This document shows positions 6,730 through 13,559 of a DNA stretch of 24,298 nucleotides, piece after piece. The position numbers and the translations under genes were made by a program. A model generated the notes under the pieces. That model worked only from the letters and a program-made list of their open reading frames with translations, was not told where the DNA came from and did no database searches. Origin of the DNA: Tabrizicola_A sp044377735 (lineage in GTDB: Bacteria > Pseudomonadota > Alphaproteobacteria > Rhodobacterales > Rhodobacteraceae); the NCBI GenBank assembly GCA_044377735.1, contig JBILYK010000054.1, positions 1-24,298 on the forward strand, written 5' to 3'. Positions within the stretch are counted from its first letter, which is position 1. Each line of letters starts with the position of its first letter.

Positions 6730-6989
6730 CGGTTTATACCGTTGAACTGTCCCCCGGAGCGATCAAAGACCTGCGTCAGATGAAAGACCGGGTTCTGCAC
6801 GACCGCCTGATCGCCGCGATACAAAAACTGTCCCAAACCCCACGCCCGCCGGGATGCTTGAAACTGGTCGGCGTGGTAGACCAATGGCGCGTGCGGGTTA
6901 GGGATTGGCGGATTGTGTACCGCATCGAGGACGGGCGGTTGGTGGTGCTGGTGGTGACGGTTGCACCTAGGGGTGGTGTTTATGGGTGA
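6726..6989 (+). CDS. RelE/ParE-superfamily toxin
   Basis: An 87-residue toxin of the RelE/ParE fold: YTVELSPGAIKDLRQM opens the first strand and helix, then LIAAIQKL, CLKLVGVVDQWRVRVRDWRIVYRIEDG carries the central sheet with the usual basic residues, and VVTVAPRGGVYG ends the protein. RelE-type enzymes cut mRNA on the ribosome, whereas ParE-type poison gyrase. The central KL.G....WRVRVRDWRIVY pattern fits the RelE side better. The usual C-terminal GHRREVYR reads APRGGVYG, so one conserved His is missing and activity may be altered. It overlaps the antitoxin by 4 bases. Confidence 0.88.
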   Translation: MTVYTVELSPGAIKDLRQMKDRVLHDRLIAAIQKLSQTPRPPGCLKLVGVVDQWRVRVRDWRIVYRIEDGRLVVLVVTVAPRGGVYG

Positions 6990-6994
6990 GGGGT

Positions 6995-7027
6995 GGTGCG
7001 CGATGAATGCGCACCCTACGCTTGCTA
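6995..7027 (+). repeat. Hairpin repeat with CCTACGCTTGCT tail, copy 1
   Basis: GGTGCGC (6995-7001), 7-base loop, GCGCACC (7009-7015), followed by CTACGCTTGCT. The same unit, including the tail, recurs at 7278-7310. It begins 6 bases after the toxin stop and may end that transcript. Confidence 0.6.
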
Positions 7028-7096
7028 CGGGGGCCGGATAAGGCCGAACGCCTGCCAAGGAACTCTTGGCCGGAATCAAGGCGCGAATGCGCCGCC

Positions 7097-7171
7097 GGCC
7101 CGCGCCCCGTTGCCCGGCAAGCGATTGCCCTTTGCAATCGCTGAGAGGGGACCTCCCCCCGGGAGGGCGCG
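7097..7171 (-). repeat. 75-base intergenic repeat, copy B (inverted)
   Basis: An inverted copy of 5871-5945 with about 7 changes in 75. The core stem AGCGATTGC (7120-7128) pairs with GCAATCGCT (7134-7142). Relative to copy A, the outer pair has changed on both sides from G-C to A-T, so pairing is kept. Confidence 0.8.
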
Positions 7172-7277
7172 TTGCGACCGTGGCCAGTAGAACATCGGTG
7201 GGAGGGGTTGAGGGATAAAGTGCCTAGAACCAGCCTCGGCGCGCCGTCCCGAGGTCGGGCGCGGGGATGTGGGGTTT

Positions 7278-7310
7278 GGGTGCGCAATTAATGCGCACCC
7301 TATGCTTGCT
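7278..7310 (+). repeat. Hairpin repeat with CCTATGCTTGCT tail, copy 2
   Basis: GGGTGCGC, loop AATTAAT, GCGCACCC, then TATGCTTGCT. A direct repeat of 6995-7027 with a few changes, mostly in the loop. Confidence 0.6.
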
Positions 7311-7378
7311 GTGTTGGGGAGCGCGCAGGATGCGAGCGATAGAGAACGGCTGATGTGGGGCGCATGAAGGTGTAAATT

Positions 7379-8212
7379 TCAAGGAGTCACTTCATGGAGA
7401 GCCCTCCAGCGGGAGCAATTCGTACTAATTCTTAAATCTTGTTGGGCGCTTATAAATGAGAATGTAGAGTTATATAAAATTGCTATACCCGAAGGGAAGG
7501 TGAATGAATGGAATTCACCAGTTTCGACTTGGGATATTATGAATCCGAAAGATGTTTGACCAATTATTGATCCGTAAATTTCTTTATCTCCCGTGGAGAT
7601 GCATACTGGTTGGGAAATCGCAAGTGCAATAGCTCTATGATAACCAAAATTTCCGGCGGTCAATACCGCGAAAAATACTACTGCAGAAGCGGTTTTTGCA
7701 TCTAGAGATATCTCGCTGACACTGAGTGGAAGTCTGACGTTGCTAAGAATTCTGTGATCTCGTGTTTCGATTGCTCCAGAAATCGAAATTGATCTAATCA
7801 GTAACACGCCAAACAGAAGCCAAAAACTCATAACAGAAAAGCTCGGGATCAGTCGAACATCAAGGAATAATGTGATCCAAAGGAATACAGCTGGTGCAAC
7901 AAAAAGTATTGCAGAAAACCGAACTATGTAAGTGAGGACGCGCAATCGCTTCGTTGGTAACGACGAGCTGTCTTTTGATGAAAAAATTTTAAAGAAACTC
8001 AGGGCTAATGAAAGGGAAAAGCGCGCAATGAGGAGAAACCCAGTCAAGATCAAGACTAATCGAGTCAGTTCCTGCGCGAAAAAGTTAGCATCCAAAAGGT
8101 TTGATACGCCCGGACCAATGACTGCCATGAAGCCGGCCGCATATGCAGATGGAACTGACAAGATGGAGATCGCGGCGAAAACATATTTTCTGGCGTCCGT
8201 AATACTGACCAT
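7379..8212 (-). CDS. AT-rich membrane protein of unknown function
   Basis: A 277-residue protein from ATG 8212, chosen because GGAAG lies just upstream; GTG codons at 8221 and 8215 are also possible. I do not recognise the family. About five hydrophobic segments are visible: near 11-29, 49-77, 92-114, 120-142 and 172-197. A probably exposed C-terminal third follows, rich in Ser, Thr, Ile and Phe (SFTFPSGIAILYNSTFSF). The base composition and codon choice are plainly more AT-rich than every neighbour (many ATA, AAT, TTT codons), which points to horizontal transfer. It lies between the repeat-rich patch with the toxin-antitoxin pair and lepA, alone on its transcript as far as I can see. No catalytic motif is visible. 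Confidence 0.6.
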   Translation of the reverse strand: MVSITDARKYVFAAISILSVPSAYAAGFMAVIGPGVSNLLDANFFAQELTRLVLILTGFLLIARFSLSLALSFFKIFSSKDSSSLPTKRLRVLTYIVRFSAILFVAPAVFLWITLFLDVRLIPSFSVMSFWLLFGVLLIRSISISGAIETRDHRILSNVRLPLSVSEISLDAKTASAVVFFAVLTAGNFGYHRAIALAISQPVCISTGDKEIYGSIIGQTSFGFIISQVETGEFHSFTFPSGIAILYNSTFSFISAQQDLRISTNCSRWRALHEVTP

Positions 8213-8294
8213 CACTTCCACTCTTTTGAGACAAGTTCTGCCACACGAATCCGTGGATCGTTACCGTTAGTAAACTCCTGAACCCTGTGGGCAC

Positions 8295-8314
8295 GCGATT
8301 GGCAGGCCAATCGC
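8295..8314. repeat. Hairpin related to the 75-base repeat core
   Basis: GCGATTGG, loop CAGG, CCAATCGC: an 8-bp stem. It resembles the core of copies A and B (GCGATTGC/GCAATCGC), with the innermost pair swapped from C-G to G-C. Only the hairpin and a loose TGCC tail match, so the relationship is tentative. Confidence 0.4.
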
Positions 8315-8328
8315 TGCCGCCCACCGCC

Positions 8329-8363
8329 CCTCAAAATTGGACAATCAATTGTCCATTTTGAGG
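8329..8363 (-). terminator. Hairpin containing the lepA stop codon in its loop
   Basis: On the minus strand CCTCAAAATGGACAA pairs with TTGTCCA-A-TTTTGAGG, 15 bp with one bulged A. The 4-base loop TTGA contains the lepA TGA stop, so the left arm is the coding sequence for the last residues (LKMDN). No T tract follows. It is a probable terminator or mRNA 3'-end structure. Confidence 0.55.
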
Positions 8364-10144
8364 GCTGCAATAAACGCCTCTTGCGGAATCTCCACCTTGC
8401 CGAACTGGCGCATCCGCTTCTTGCCGGCCTTTTGCTTCTCCAGCAGCTTCTTCTTCCGGGTGGCGTCGCCGCCGTAGCATTTGGCGGTCACGTCTTTGCG
8501 CATGGCGGACAAAGTCTCACGCGCAATAACCCGCGCGCCAATCGCCGCTTGGATCGGGATTTTGAACATGTGGCGGGGGATCAGGTCTTTGAGCTTTTCC
8601 ACCATGGCGCGGCCGCGGGCTTCGGCGCGGTCGCGGTGGACCATCATCGACAGGGCGTCGACCGGCTCTTCGTTCACAAGGATCGACATCTTCACCAGAT
8701 GATCCTCGCGGTATTCCGACAGGGTATAGTCGAAACTCGCATAGCCCTGCGTCACCGATTTCAGGCGGTCGTAGAAGTCGAAGACCACTTCGGCCAAGGG
8801 CAGGTCATAGACCACCATGGCGCGGTTGCCGGCGTAGGAAAGGTCAAGCTGGATGCCGCGGCGGTCTTGGCACAGCTTCAGGATATCGCCGAGGTAGTTG
8901 TCGGGCACCATGATGGTGGCCTTGATGCGCGGCTCTTCGATGTGGTCGACCAGCGTCAGGTCGGGCATGTCGGCGGGGTTGTGCAGATCGCGCACTTCTC
9001 CGTCTTTCATATACAGCTTGAAAACCACGGATGGCGCGGTGGTGATGAGGTCAATGTCATATTCGCGTTCCAGTCGGTCGCGGATGACCTCAAGGTGCAA
9101 AAGGCCAAGGAAGCCGCAGCGGAAGCCGAAGCCGAGGGCGGCAGAGGTTTCCATTTCGGTCGAGAAGGAGGCGTCGTTGAGCGAGAGTTTCTCGATCGCG
9201 TCGCGGAGGTTTTCAAACTCGTTGGCGTCGACCGGGAAAAGGCCGCAGAAGACCACGGGTTGCGCGGGTTTGAAGCCGGGCAGCGCCTCGGCGCAGCCTT
9301 TGCGTTCGTGGGTGATGGTGTCGCCGACGCGGGTGTCGCGGACCTGTTTGATACTTGCGGTGAAGATGCCGATTTCGCCGGGGCCCAGTTCGGCGATGTC
9401 GACCATCTGGGGTTTGAGGACCGCCAGTTTGTCGATGCCGTAGACCGCGTTGGTCTGCATCATGCGGACGCGGTCGCCCTTTTTCATGACGCCGTCCATG
9501 ATGCGGACCATGACGACGACGCCGAGATAGGGGTCGTACCATGAATCGACCAGCATCGCCTTGAGCGGCGCATTGGCGTCGCCCTTGGGGGCTGGCAGGC
9601 GGGTGACGATGGCTTCCAGCACGTCGGGAATGCCGATGCCGGATTTGGCCGAGACCATGAGGGCGTCAGAGGCGTCAAGGCCGATGACATCTTCGATGTT
9701 CTGGCGCACGCGTTCGGGCTCAGCCGCGGGCAGGTCGATCTTGTTGAGGACCGGCACGATCTCATGGCCCGCATCCAGCGCGTGGTAGACGTTGGCCAAG
9801 GTCTGCGCCTCAACCCCTTGGGAGGCATCCACCACCAGAAGCGAGCCTTCGACGGCGCGCATCGAGCGCGAGACCTCATAGGCAAAGTCAACGTGGCCGG
9901 GGGTGTCGATCAGGTTCAGGATATAGGTCTTGCCATCCTTGGCCGGATATTCGATCCGCACCGTGTTGGCCTTGATCGTGATGCCACGTTCACGTTCGAT
10001 ATCCATGCTGTCCAGCATCTGCGCCTTCATATCGCGCGCAGCCACTGTGCCGGTCATCTGGATGAGCCGGTCAGCGAGGGTGGATTTGCCGTGGTCGATG
10101 TGGGCCACGATGGAGAAATTGCGGATGAGGTCAAGCTGGGTCAT
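8345..10144 (-). CDS. lepA: Elongation factor 4 (LepA)
   Basis: A 599-residue translational GTPase that acts on ribosomes, with reported back-translocation and initiation roles. G-domain motifs: AHIDHGKSTL at 14-23 (P loop), ERGITIKAN (switch I), DTPGHVDF (G3) and NKIDLP (G4). The LepA-specific C-terminus is complete (TAKCYGGDATRKKKLLEKQKAGKKRMRQFG). The length matches the family. The start has no clear Shine-Dalgarno; a TATATA box sits about 8 bases before the ATG. A hairpin overlaps the stop. The gene has ordinary composition and is a core housekeeping marker next to the imported stretch. Confidence 0.97.
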   Translation of the reverse strand: MTQLDLIRNFSIVAHIDHGKSTLADRLIQMTGTVAARDMKAQMLDSMDIERERGITIKANTVRIEYPAKDGKTYILNLIDTPGHVDFAYEVSRSMRAVEGSLLVVDASQGVEAQTLANVYHALDAGHEIVPVLNKIDLPAAEPERVRQNIEDVIGLDASDALMVSAKSGIGIPDVLEAIVTRLPAPKGDANAPLKAMLVDSWYDPYLGVVVMVRIMDGVMKKGDRVRMMQTNAVYGIDKLAVLKPQMVDIAELGPGEIGIFTASIKQVRDTRVGDTITHERKGCAEALPGFKPAQPVVFCGLFPVDANEFENLRDAIEKLSLNDASFSTEMETSAALGFGFRCGFLGLLHLEVIRDRLEREYDIDLITTAPSVVFKLYMKDGEVRDLHNPADMPDLTLVDHIEEPRIKATIMVPDNYLGDILKLCQDRRGIQLDLSYAGNRAMVVYDLPLAEVVFDFYDRLKSVTQGYASFDYTLSEYREDHLVKMSILVNEEPVDALSMMVHRDRAEARGRAMVEKLKDLIPRHMFKIPIQAAIGARVIARETLSAMRKDVTAKCYGGDATRKKKLLEKQKAGKKRMRQFGKVEIPQEAFIAALKMDN

Positions 10145-10198
10145 GCGCGCGGATATATAGGAGTGCAGAGGCCCGGGAAAGGGGCCATCTGGCGCAGG

Positions 10199-11302
10199 TC
10201 AGTCGAGGGCGGAGACCTGATACTGGGCGCGCTCAAGCCATGCCGGATTGATCTCCACCCCCCAGCCCGGGGCGTCGGTGACGGTGGCGTGGCCATCCTC
10301 GATCTTGTAGGGGTCATTGACGAAGAGATCTTGCTGCCAAGGGTAGTAATCCGCGCCTTCGATGGAGAACTCAAGGTATTTGCCCGCGTTCGGGATCGCG
10401 CGCAGCAAATGCATGGTGCACAAAGTGACGAGCGAGAGGTTGGCGGCGTGGGGCGTCACCGGAACGCCATGGGCGGCGGCCATGCGGCAGACATGAAGCG
10501 TACGGTGCATGCCACCCATATACATGATGTCGGGTTGGGCGATGTCGACTGCCTTGCGGTCAAACATCAACTGCCAGCTGGAGTATTCGCAATCCTGCTC
10601 ACCCCCGGCCACGTCGAGCGCGAGGGCGGCGCGTACCTCGGCTGTCTGCTCTGGCTCCCAATAGGGGCAGGGTTCTTCAAAATGGCCGATGCCATTGTCT
10701 TGCAGGATCTTGCCCACTTCGATGGCGCGGGCGGGGGAGTAGCAGGAGTTACCGTCGACAAGTTTGTCGATCCCATCCCCAAGGGCTTTGGCGACCACAG
10801 GCACTACGGCCTCGGTGCGGCCGGGCCATTCGTCGATGTCGCGGCCACATTCGGCGCCCACGCGCCATTTGAAGGCGGTGAAGCCGTAAGTGTCGCGCAG
10901 GTGGACAAAGCGGGCGGCCTCATCCTCGGGCGTGATGTCGCGCTTCATGGAAGAGGCATAGGCGCGGACCTTGCCGGGGCTGCCGCCCATCAGGCTGGCG
11001 ACGCACTTGCCCTCATGTTTGCCGCGCAGGTCCCACAGCGCCGTGTCCAGCCCGGTCTGGGCGCGGCGCAGGTAGCTGCCGGGGTATTTGTGTTCTTTCT
11101 CATAATTGCGCTGGATCGTATCGGCAAAGTCGAGCGCATCGGTGCCAAGCGCATAGGGCGCCACCTGCCGGTGGAAGATCTGCGCCGTGATGTCGGCGTG
11201 ATAAGTGGACAACTGGCCCCAGCCGGTGGCACCGGTTTCGGACGTGGCGCGCACGAAGCTGACGAAGGGAGTGGTGAAGGTTTCCAGCTTGACGAGTTTC
11301 AT
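10199..11302 (-). CDS. Mandelate racemase/muconate lactonizing-type enolase-superfamily enzyme
   Basis: 367 residues from ATG 11302, which has GGGAGA 5 bases upstream; an in-frame GTG further up (11419) has no support. The barrel carries the MR-subgroup site: K145-x-R147 on strand 2, metal ligands Asp183, Glu209 and Glu235 spaced 26 and 26, then Asp258 and His285 (TPHAA). The last two match the spacing of the mandelate racemase Asp-His dyad. A KxR motif plus an Asp-His dyad is typical of acid-sugar dehydratases such as tartrate- or aldonate-type enzymes. I infer a Mg2+-dependent dehydratase or epimerase of a sugar acid, substrate unknown. No sugar transporter or regulator is next to it, so context gives no help. 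The end lies 54 bases upstream of lepA on the same strand. Confidence 0.88.
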   Translation of the reverse strand: MKLVKLETFTTPFVSFVRATSETGATGWGQLSTYHADITAQIFHRQVAPYALGTDALDFADTIQRNYEKEHKYPGSYLRRAQTGLDTALWDLRGKHEGKCVASLMGGSPGKVRAYASSMKRDITPEDEAARFVHLRDTYGFTAFKWRVGAECGRDIDEWPGRTEAVVPVVAKALGDGIDKLVDGNSCYSPARAIEVGKILQDNGIGHFEEPCPYWEPEQTAEVRAALALDVAGGEQDCEYSSWQLMFDRKAVDIAQPDIMYMGGMHRTLHVCRMAAAHGVPVTPHAANLSLVTLCTMHLLRAIPNAGKYLEFSIEGADYYPWQQDLFVNDPYKIEDGHATVTDAPGWGVEINPAWLERAQYQVSALD

Positions 11303-11404
11303 CGGGTTCTCCCTTGTTTGCGGCAGGTTAAGATGGTCTGGTGACAGCGGCGTGTCAGTTCCCGACGCGCATGTCTGGGCGGCGACCTTCGGAGCCTCCG
11401 GCGG

Positions 11405-11427
11405 GAGTATTTGAACCAAGATGAAAG
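11405..11427 (+). promoter_or_regulatory. 23-base motif spanning a start codon (copy 2)
   Basis: GAGTATTT, GAA, CCAAGATGAAAG. The ATG at 11421 within it starts the CbiX-like gene. It is preceded by the GC-rich CCTCCGGCGG. See copy 1 at 122-144; 20 of 23 bases agree and the spacing is identical. Confidence 0.55.
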
Positions 11428-12125
11428 CGGCAGGTCAGCTTTTGATTGTGGCGCATGGCCAGCCTTCGGACCCTGGTCCTGCGGAGGCGGCTTTGGCGCG
11501 GTTGGCCGAGGCGGTGGCGGCGGTGCTGCCGGGCTGGGCGGTGGGGTCGGCGACCTTGGCCGCGCCGGGGGCGCTGGCGGCGGCGGTGGCGCGGCTGGGC
11601 GCGGGGCTTTCGGTGTTCCCGATGTTCATGGCCGGGGGCTGGTTCACGCGGGTGCATTTGCCGAGACAATTGGCGGCGGCGGGCGCGCAGGCTTGGCAGA
11701 TGCTGGAGCCCTTTGGGTGTCTGGAGGCCGTGCAGGGTTTGGCGGTAGATCTGGTGGCCGAAAGCGGGGCCTCTGAGGCGATCATTGCCGCGCATGGCAG
11801 TTTCAAAAGCCCGGTTCCGGCCGCGATTGCGGCGCGTGTGGCGGGGCTGGTGGCAGCGCAAGGGCGGCGCGCGGCCTGTGGCTTTATCGATCAGGAGCCA
11901 AGGCTTGCGGGGCTGCAAGGATTTGGCGCCGATGCGGTCTGTCTGCCGTTCTTTGCCGCCGAGGGTGGGCATGTGGTGCAGGACATTCCAGCGGCCTTGA
12001 CCGAGTCTGGGTTTCAGGGGCGGCTTTTGCCCGCGCTGGGATTGGACGCCCGCGTGCCGGGGATCATCGCAGAGGCCGCGCGCGAGGGGCGGGCGGTTTG
12101 CGCGGGGGCCTGTCGCTGGGGATGA
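11421..12125 (+). CDS. CbiX/SirB-like metal chelatase
   Basis: A 234-residue protein of two tandem chelatase half-domains. Residues 1-110 contain LLIVAHGQPSDPG with His12. Residues 115-230 contain AIIAAHGSF with His125 and LPFFAAEGGHVVQDIP with His184. In CbiX/SirB enzymes two histidines per active half hold Co2+ or Fe2+ for insertion into sirohydrochlorin (cobalamin or siroheme synthesis). Here only the C-terminal half has both; the first half reads MAGGWFTRVHLP, with Trp where the His is expected. Cytoplasmic. It stands alone, convergent with the glutamine-synthetase gene and divergent from the enolase gene, with no other corrin genes in view. Its Ala/Gly-rich composition is high even for this genome. 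Confidence 0.8.
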   Translation: MKAAGQLLIVAHGQPSDPGPAEAALARLAEAVAAVLPGWAVGSATLAAPGALAAAVARLGAGLSVFPMFMAGGWFTRVHLPRQLAAAGAQAWQMLEPFGCLEAVQGLAVDLVAESGASEAIIAAHGSFKSPVPAAIAARVAGLVAAQGRRAACGFIDQEPRLAGLQGFGADAVCLPFFAAEGGHVVQDIPAALTESGFQGRLLPALGLDARVPGIIAEAAREGRAVCAGACRWG

Positions 12126-12131
12126 GCGTCA

Positions 12132-12150
12132 GGCGGGGTTGAACCCCGCC
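12132..12150. terminator. Palindromic hairpin with CTACGG tail between convergent genes
   Basis: GGCGGGGTT, G, AACCCCGCC, followed by CTACGG. It lies between the ends of the CbiX-like gene (12125) and the glutamine-synthetase gene (12159), so it is a likely bidirectional terminator. It shares the CTACG tail with the hairpins at 6.0-7.3 kb. Confidence 0.6.
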
Positions 12151-12158
12151 CTACGGCC

Positions 12159-13547
12159 TTAGACCGTGTGCAGATAAAGGTCGAAATCCACCTCAGATAC
12201 GGTGCGCATCACGCGGGCGTATTCGGCGGCTTTGACGGCGGTGAAGGTGCGGTGCATGTCCTCTCCCAACGCGTCTTTGAGGAAGGCCGAGCCTTGGGCC
12301 AGTTTGATGGCCGAGCGCCAGTCTTCGGGAATGACCACGGTTGTTTCCGCCTCATAGCCGTTGCCGGTGGTTTCCGGGCCCGGGTCAATGCGGTGTTTCA
12401 GCCCATGGCGGATGCCGGCCAAGACGGTGGCGGCCACAAGGTAGGGGTTGGCGTCCACCCCTGCCGGGCGGTGTTCGATGCGGCGCGCGCGGATGTCACC
12501 TGCGGGGATTCGCAGCGCCACCGAGCGGTTGTTGACGCCCCATGTGGGGGAAACCGGCGCGTAGGATTGGCTGGCAAAGCGGCGCCAGGAATTCGCGTGC
12601 GGGGCGAAGACCAGCATCGCCTCGCCCATGGTTTGCTGCAAGCCGCCGATGGCGTGCTTGATCGTGTCGTTATACCGGCCTTCGACCGCTTCGACAAAAA
12701 CATTCTGGCCTTTGGCGTCTTGCAAAGAGACGTGGAAATGCATGCCGGAGCCTGCATAATCTTCATTGGGTTTGGCCATAAAGCACGCCGTAACGCCGTG
12801 CAGCCGCGCGTGCATGCGCACGAGGCGTTTCAAGCGCATCAGGTCATCGGCGGCCTGCATCACGTTGTCGCGGTAATGCAGTGTGAGTTCATATTGGCCG
12901 GGGGCAAATTCGGAAATCAGGGTTTCGGCCTTGATGCCTGCGGCTTTGGCGCCTGCGTAGACGTCATTGAAAAGGGGCAACATGCCGTGCAACTGGTCGA
13001 CCGAATAGACATCGGTTTTCGAATTGCGGCGGCGGTCGAGCACGTCGCGCGCGGGGATCATCTTGCCCTTTGGGTCACGGTCGTTTTCCAGCAGGAAAAA
13101 CTCCAGCTCAAACGCGCCTGCGGGGTAAAGCCCTTCGGCGGCCATAGCGTCCACTTGCCGTTGCAGGGCGTGGCGGGGGTCAGAGGTCATCTGGCTGCCG
13201 TCAAGATTGTACAGCGACATGAAAACCTCGCCGCGCGGCGGGGTGGTGCCAGCCAAGGCAATAAGCGTGCCGGGGATCGGCCATGCGCGGCGGTCGCCGT
13301 CGCCTTGGTCCCAGATCAGGCCGGTCTCGTGGACATCCTCGCCGCAGATATCCAAGCCGAGGATCGAGATCGGCATGTGACGGCCGGACTGGTAGATTGA
13401 CAGCAGTTCATGGCGGCGGATGATCTTGCCGCGCCCGATGCCGTTGGAATCGTGCAGCACAATGTCGAAGGCTTCAATCTCTGGGTGGGCGGCAAGGAAG
13501 GCTTCAGCCTCAGTCACGGTCGAGCCAGAGGGGGAGGTGGTTGTCAT
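12159..13547 (-). CDS. Glutamine synthetase family protein (PuuA-like ligase)
   Basis: A 462-residue ATP-grasp-like ligase of the GS family. Metal and ATP residues are in place: FELEFF with Glu147/149, SEFAPGQYE with Glu213/220, GSGMHFHV with His270, NSWRRF at 319-324 (NSYKRL in true GS), NNRSVALRIP, and RIEHRPAGVDANPYL with Glu358/Arg360. The N-terminal beta-grasp domain lacks features of assimilatory GlnA, and the region 150-190 is distinct, as in gamma-glutamylpolyamine synthetases. Those join glutamate to putrescine or another amine at the cost of ATP. It follows the aminotransferase gene by 12 bases, so the two form one operon. The exact amine cannot be told from the sequence. Confidence 0.85.
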   Translation of the reverse strand: MTTTSPSGSTVTEAEAFLAAHPEIEAFDIVLHDSNGIGRGKIIRRHELLSIYQSGRHMPISILGLDICGEDVHETGLIWDQGDGDRRAWPIPGTLIALAGTTPPRGEVFMSLYNLDGSQMTSDPRHALQRQVDAMAAEGLYPAGAFELEFFLLENDRDPKGKMIPARDVLDRRRNSKTDVYSVDQLHGMLPLFNDVYAGAKAAGIKAETLISEFAPGQYELTLHYRDNVMQAADDLMRLKRLVRMHARLHGVTACFMAKPNEDYAGSGMHFHVSLQDAKGQNVFVEAVEGRYNDTIKHAIGGLQQTMGEAMLVFAPHANSWRRFASQSYAPVSPTWGVNNRSVALRIPAGDIRARRIEHRPAGVDANPYLVAATVLAGIRHGLKHRIDPGPETTGNGYEAETTVVIPEDWRSAIKLAQGSAFLKDALGEDMHRTFTAVKAAEYARVMRTVSEVDFDLYLHTV

Positions 13548-13559
13548 GGGTCTGGTCTT

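Larger units (their letters stand above)
6990..7378. other. 389-base intergenic stretch of repeats, no gene seen
   Basis: It contains hairpin GGTGCGC/GCGCACC plus CTACG at 6995-7020, a small hairpin GGCGC-GAAT-GCGCC at 7080-7093, repeat copy B at 7097-7171, a short fragment (CCTAGAAC at 7223 and GGCGCGCCGTCCCG at 7238-7251) that matches the left edge of copy A, and hairpin GGGTGCGC/GCGCACCC at 7278-7300. No credible reading frame is present. Confidence 0.65.

Noticed and set aside
6997..7310. Possible CRISPR-like array of hairpins
   Set aside because: Units are unequal, few and irregularly spaced, with no spacers and no cas genes.
10144..10170. Leaderless promoter for lepA based on TATATA about 8 bases before the ATG
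   Set aside because: No -35 element at a usual distance and the box is weak; not listed as a feature.
8381..11344. Very long open frames on the plus strand, opposite lepA and the enolase gene
   Set aside because: They are antisense shadows caused by high G+C third positions; the minus-strand proteins have complete, recognisable families.
11411..11776. Glycine-rich 121-residue frame overlapping the CbiX-like gene
   Set aside because: A +2 frame of GC-rich coding sequence; the composition is a by-product of alanine codons.
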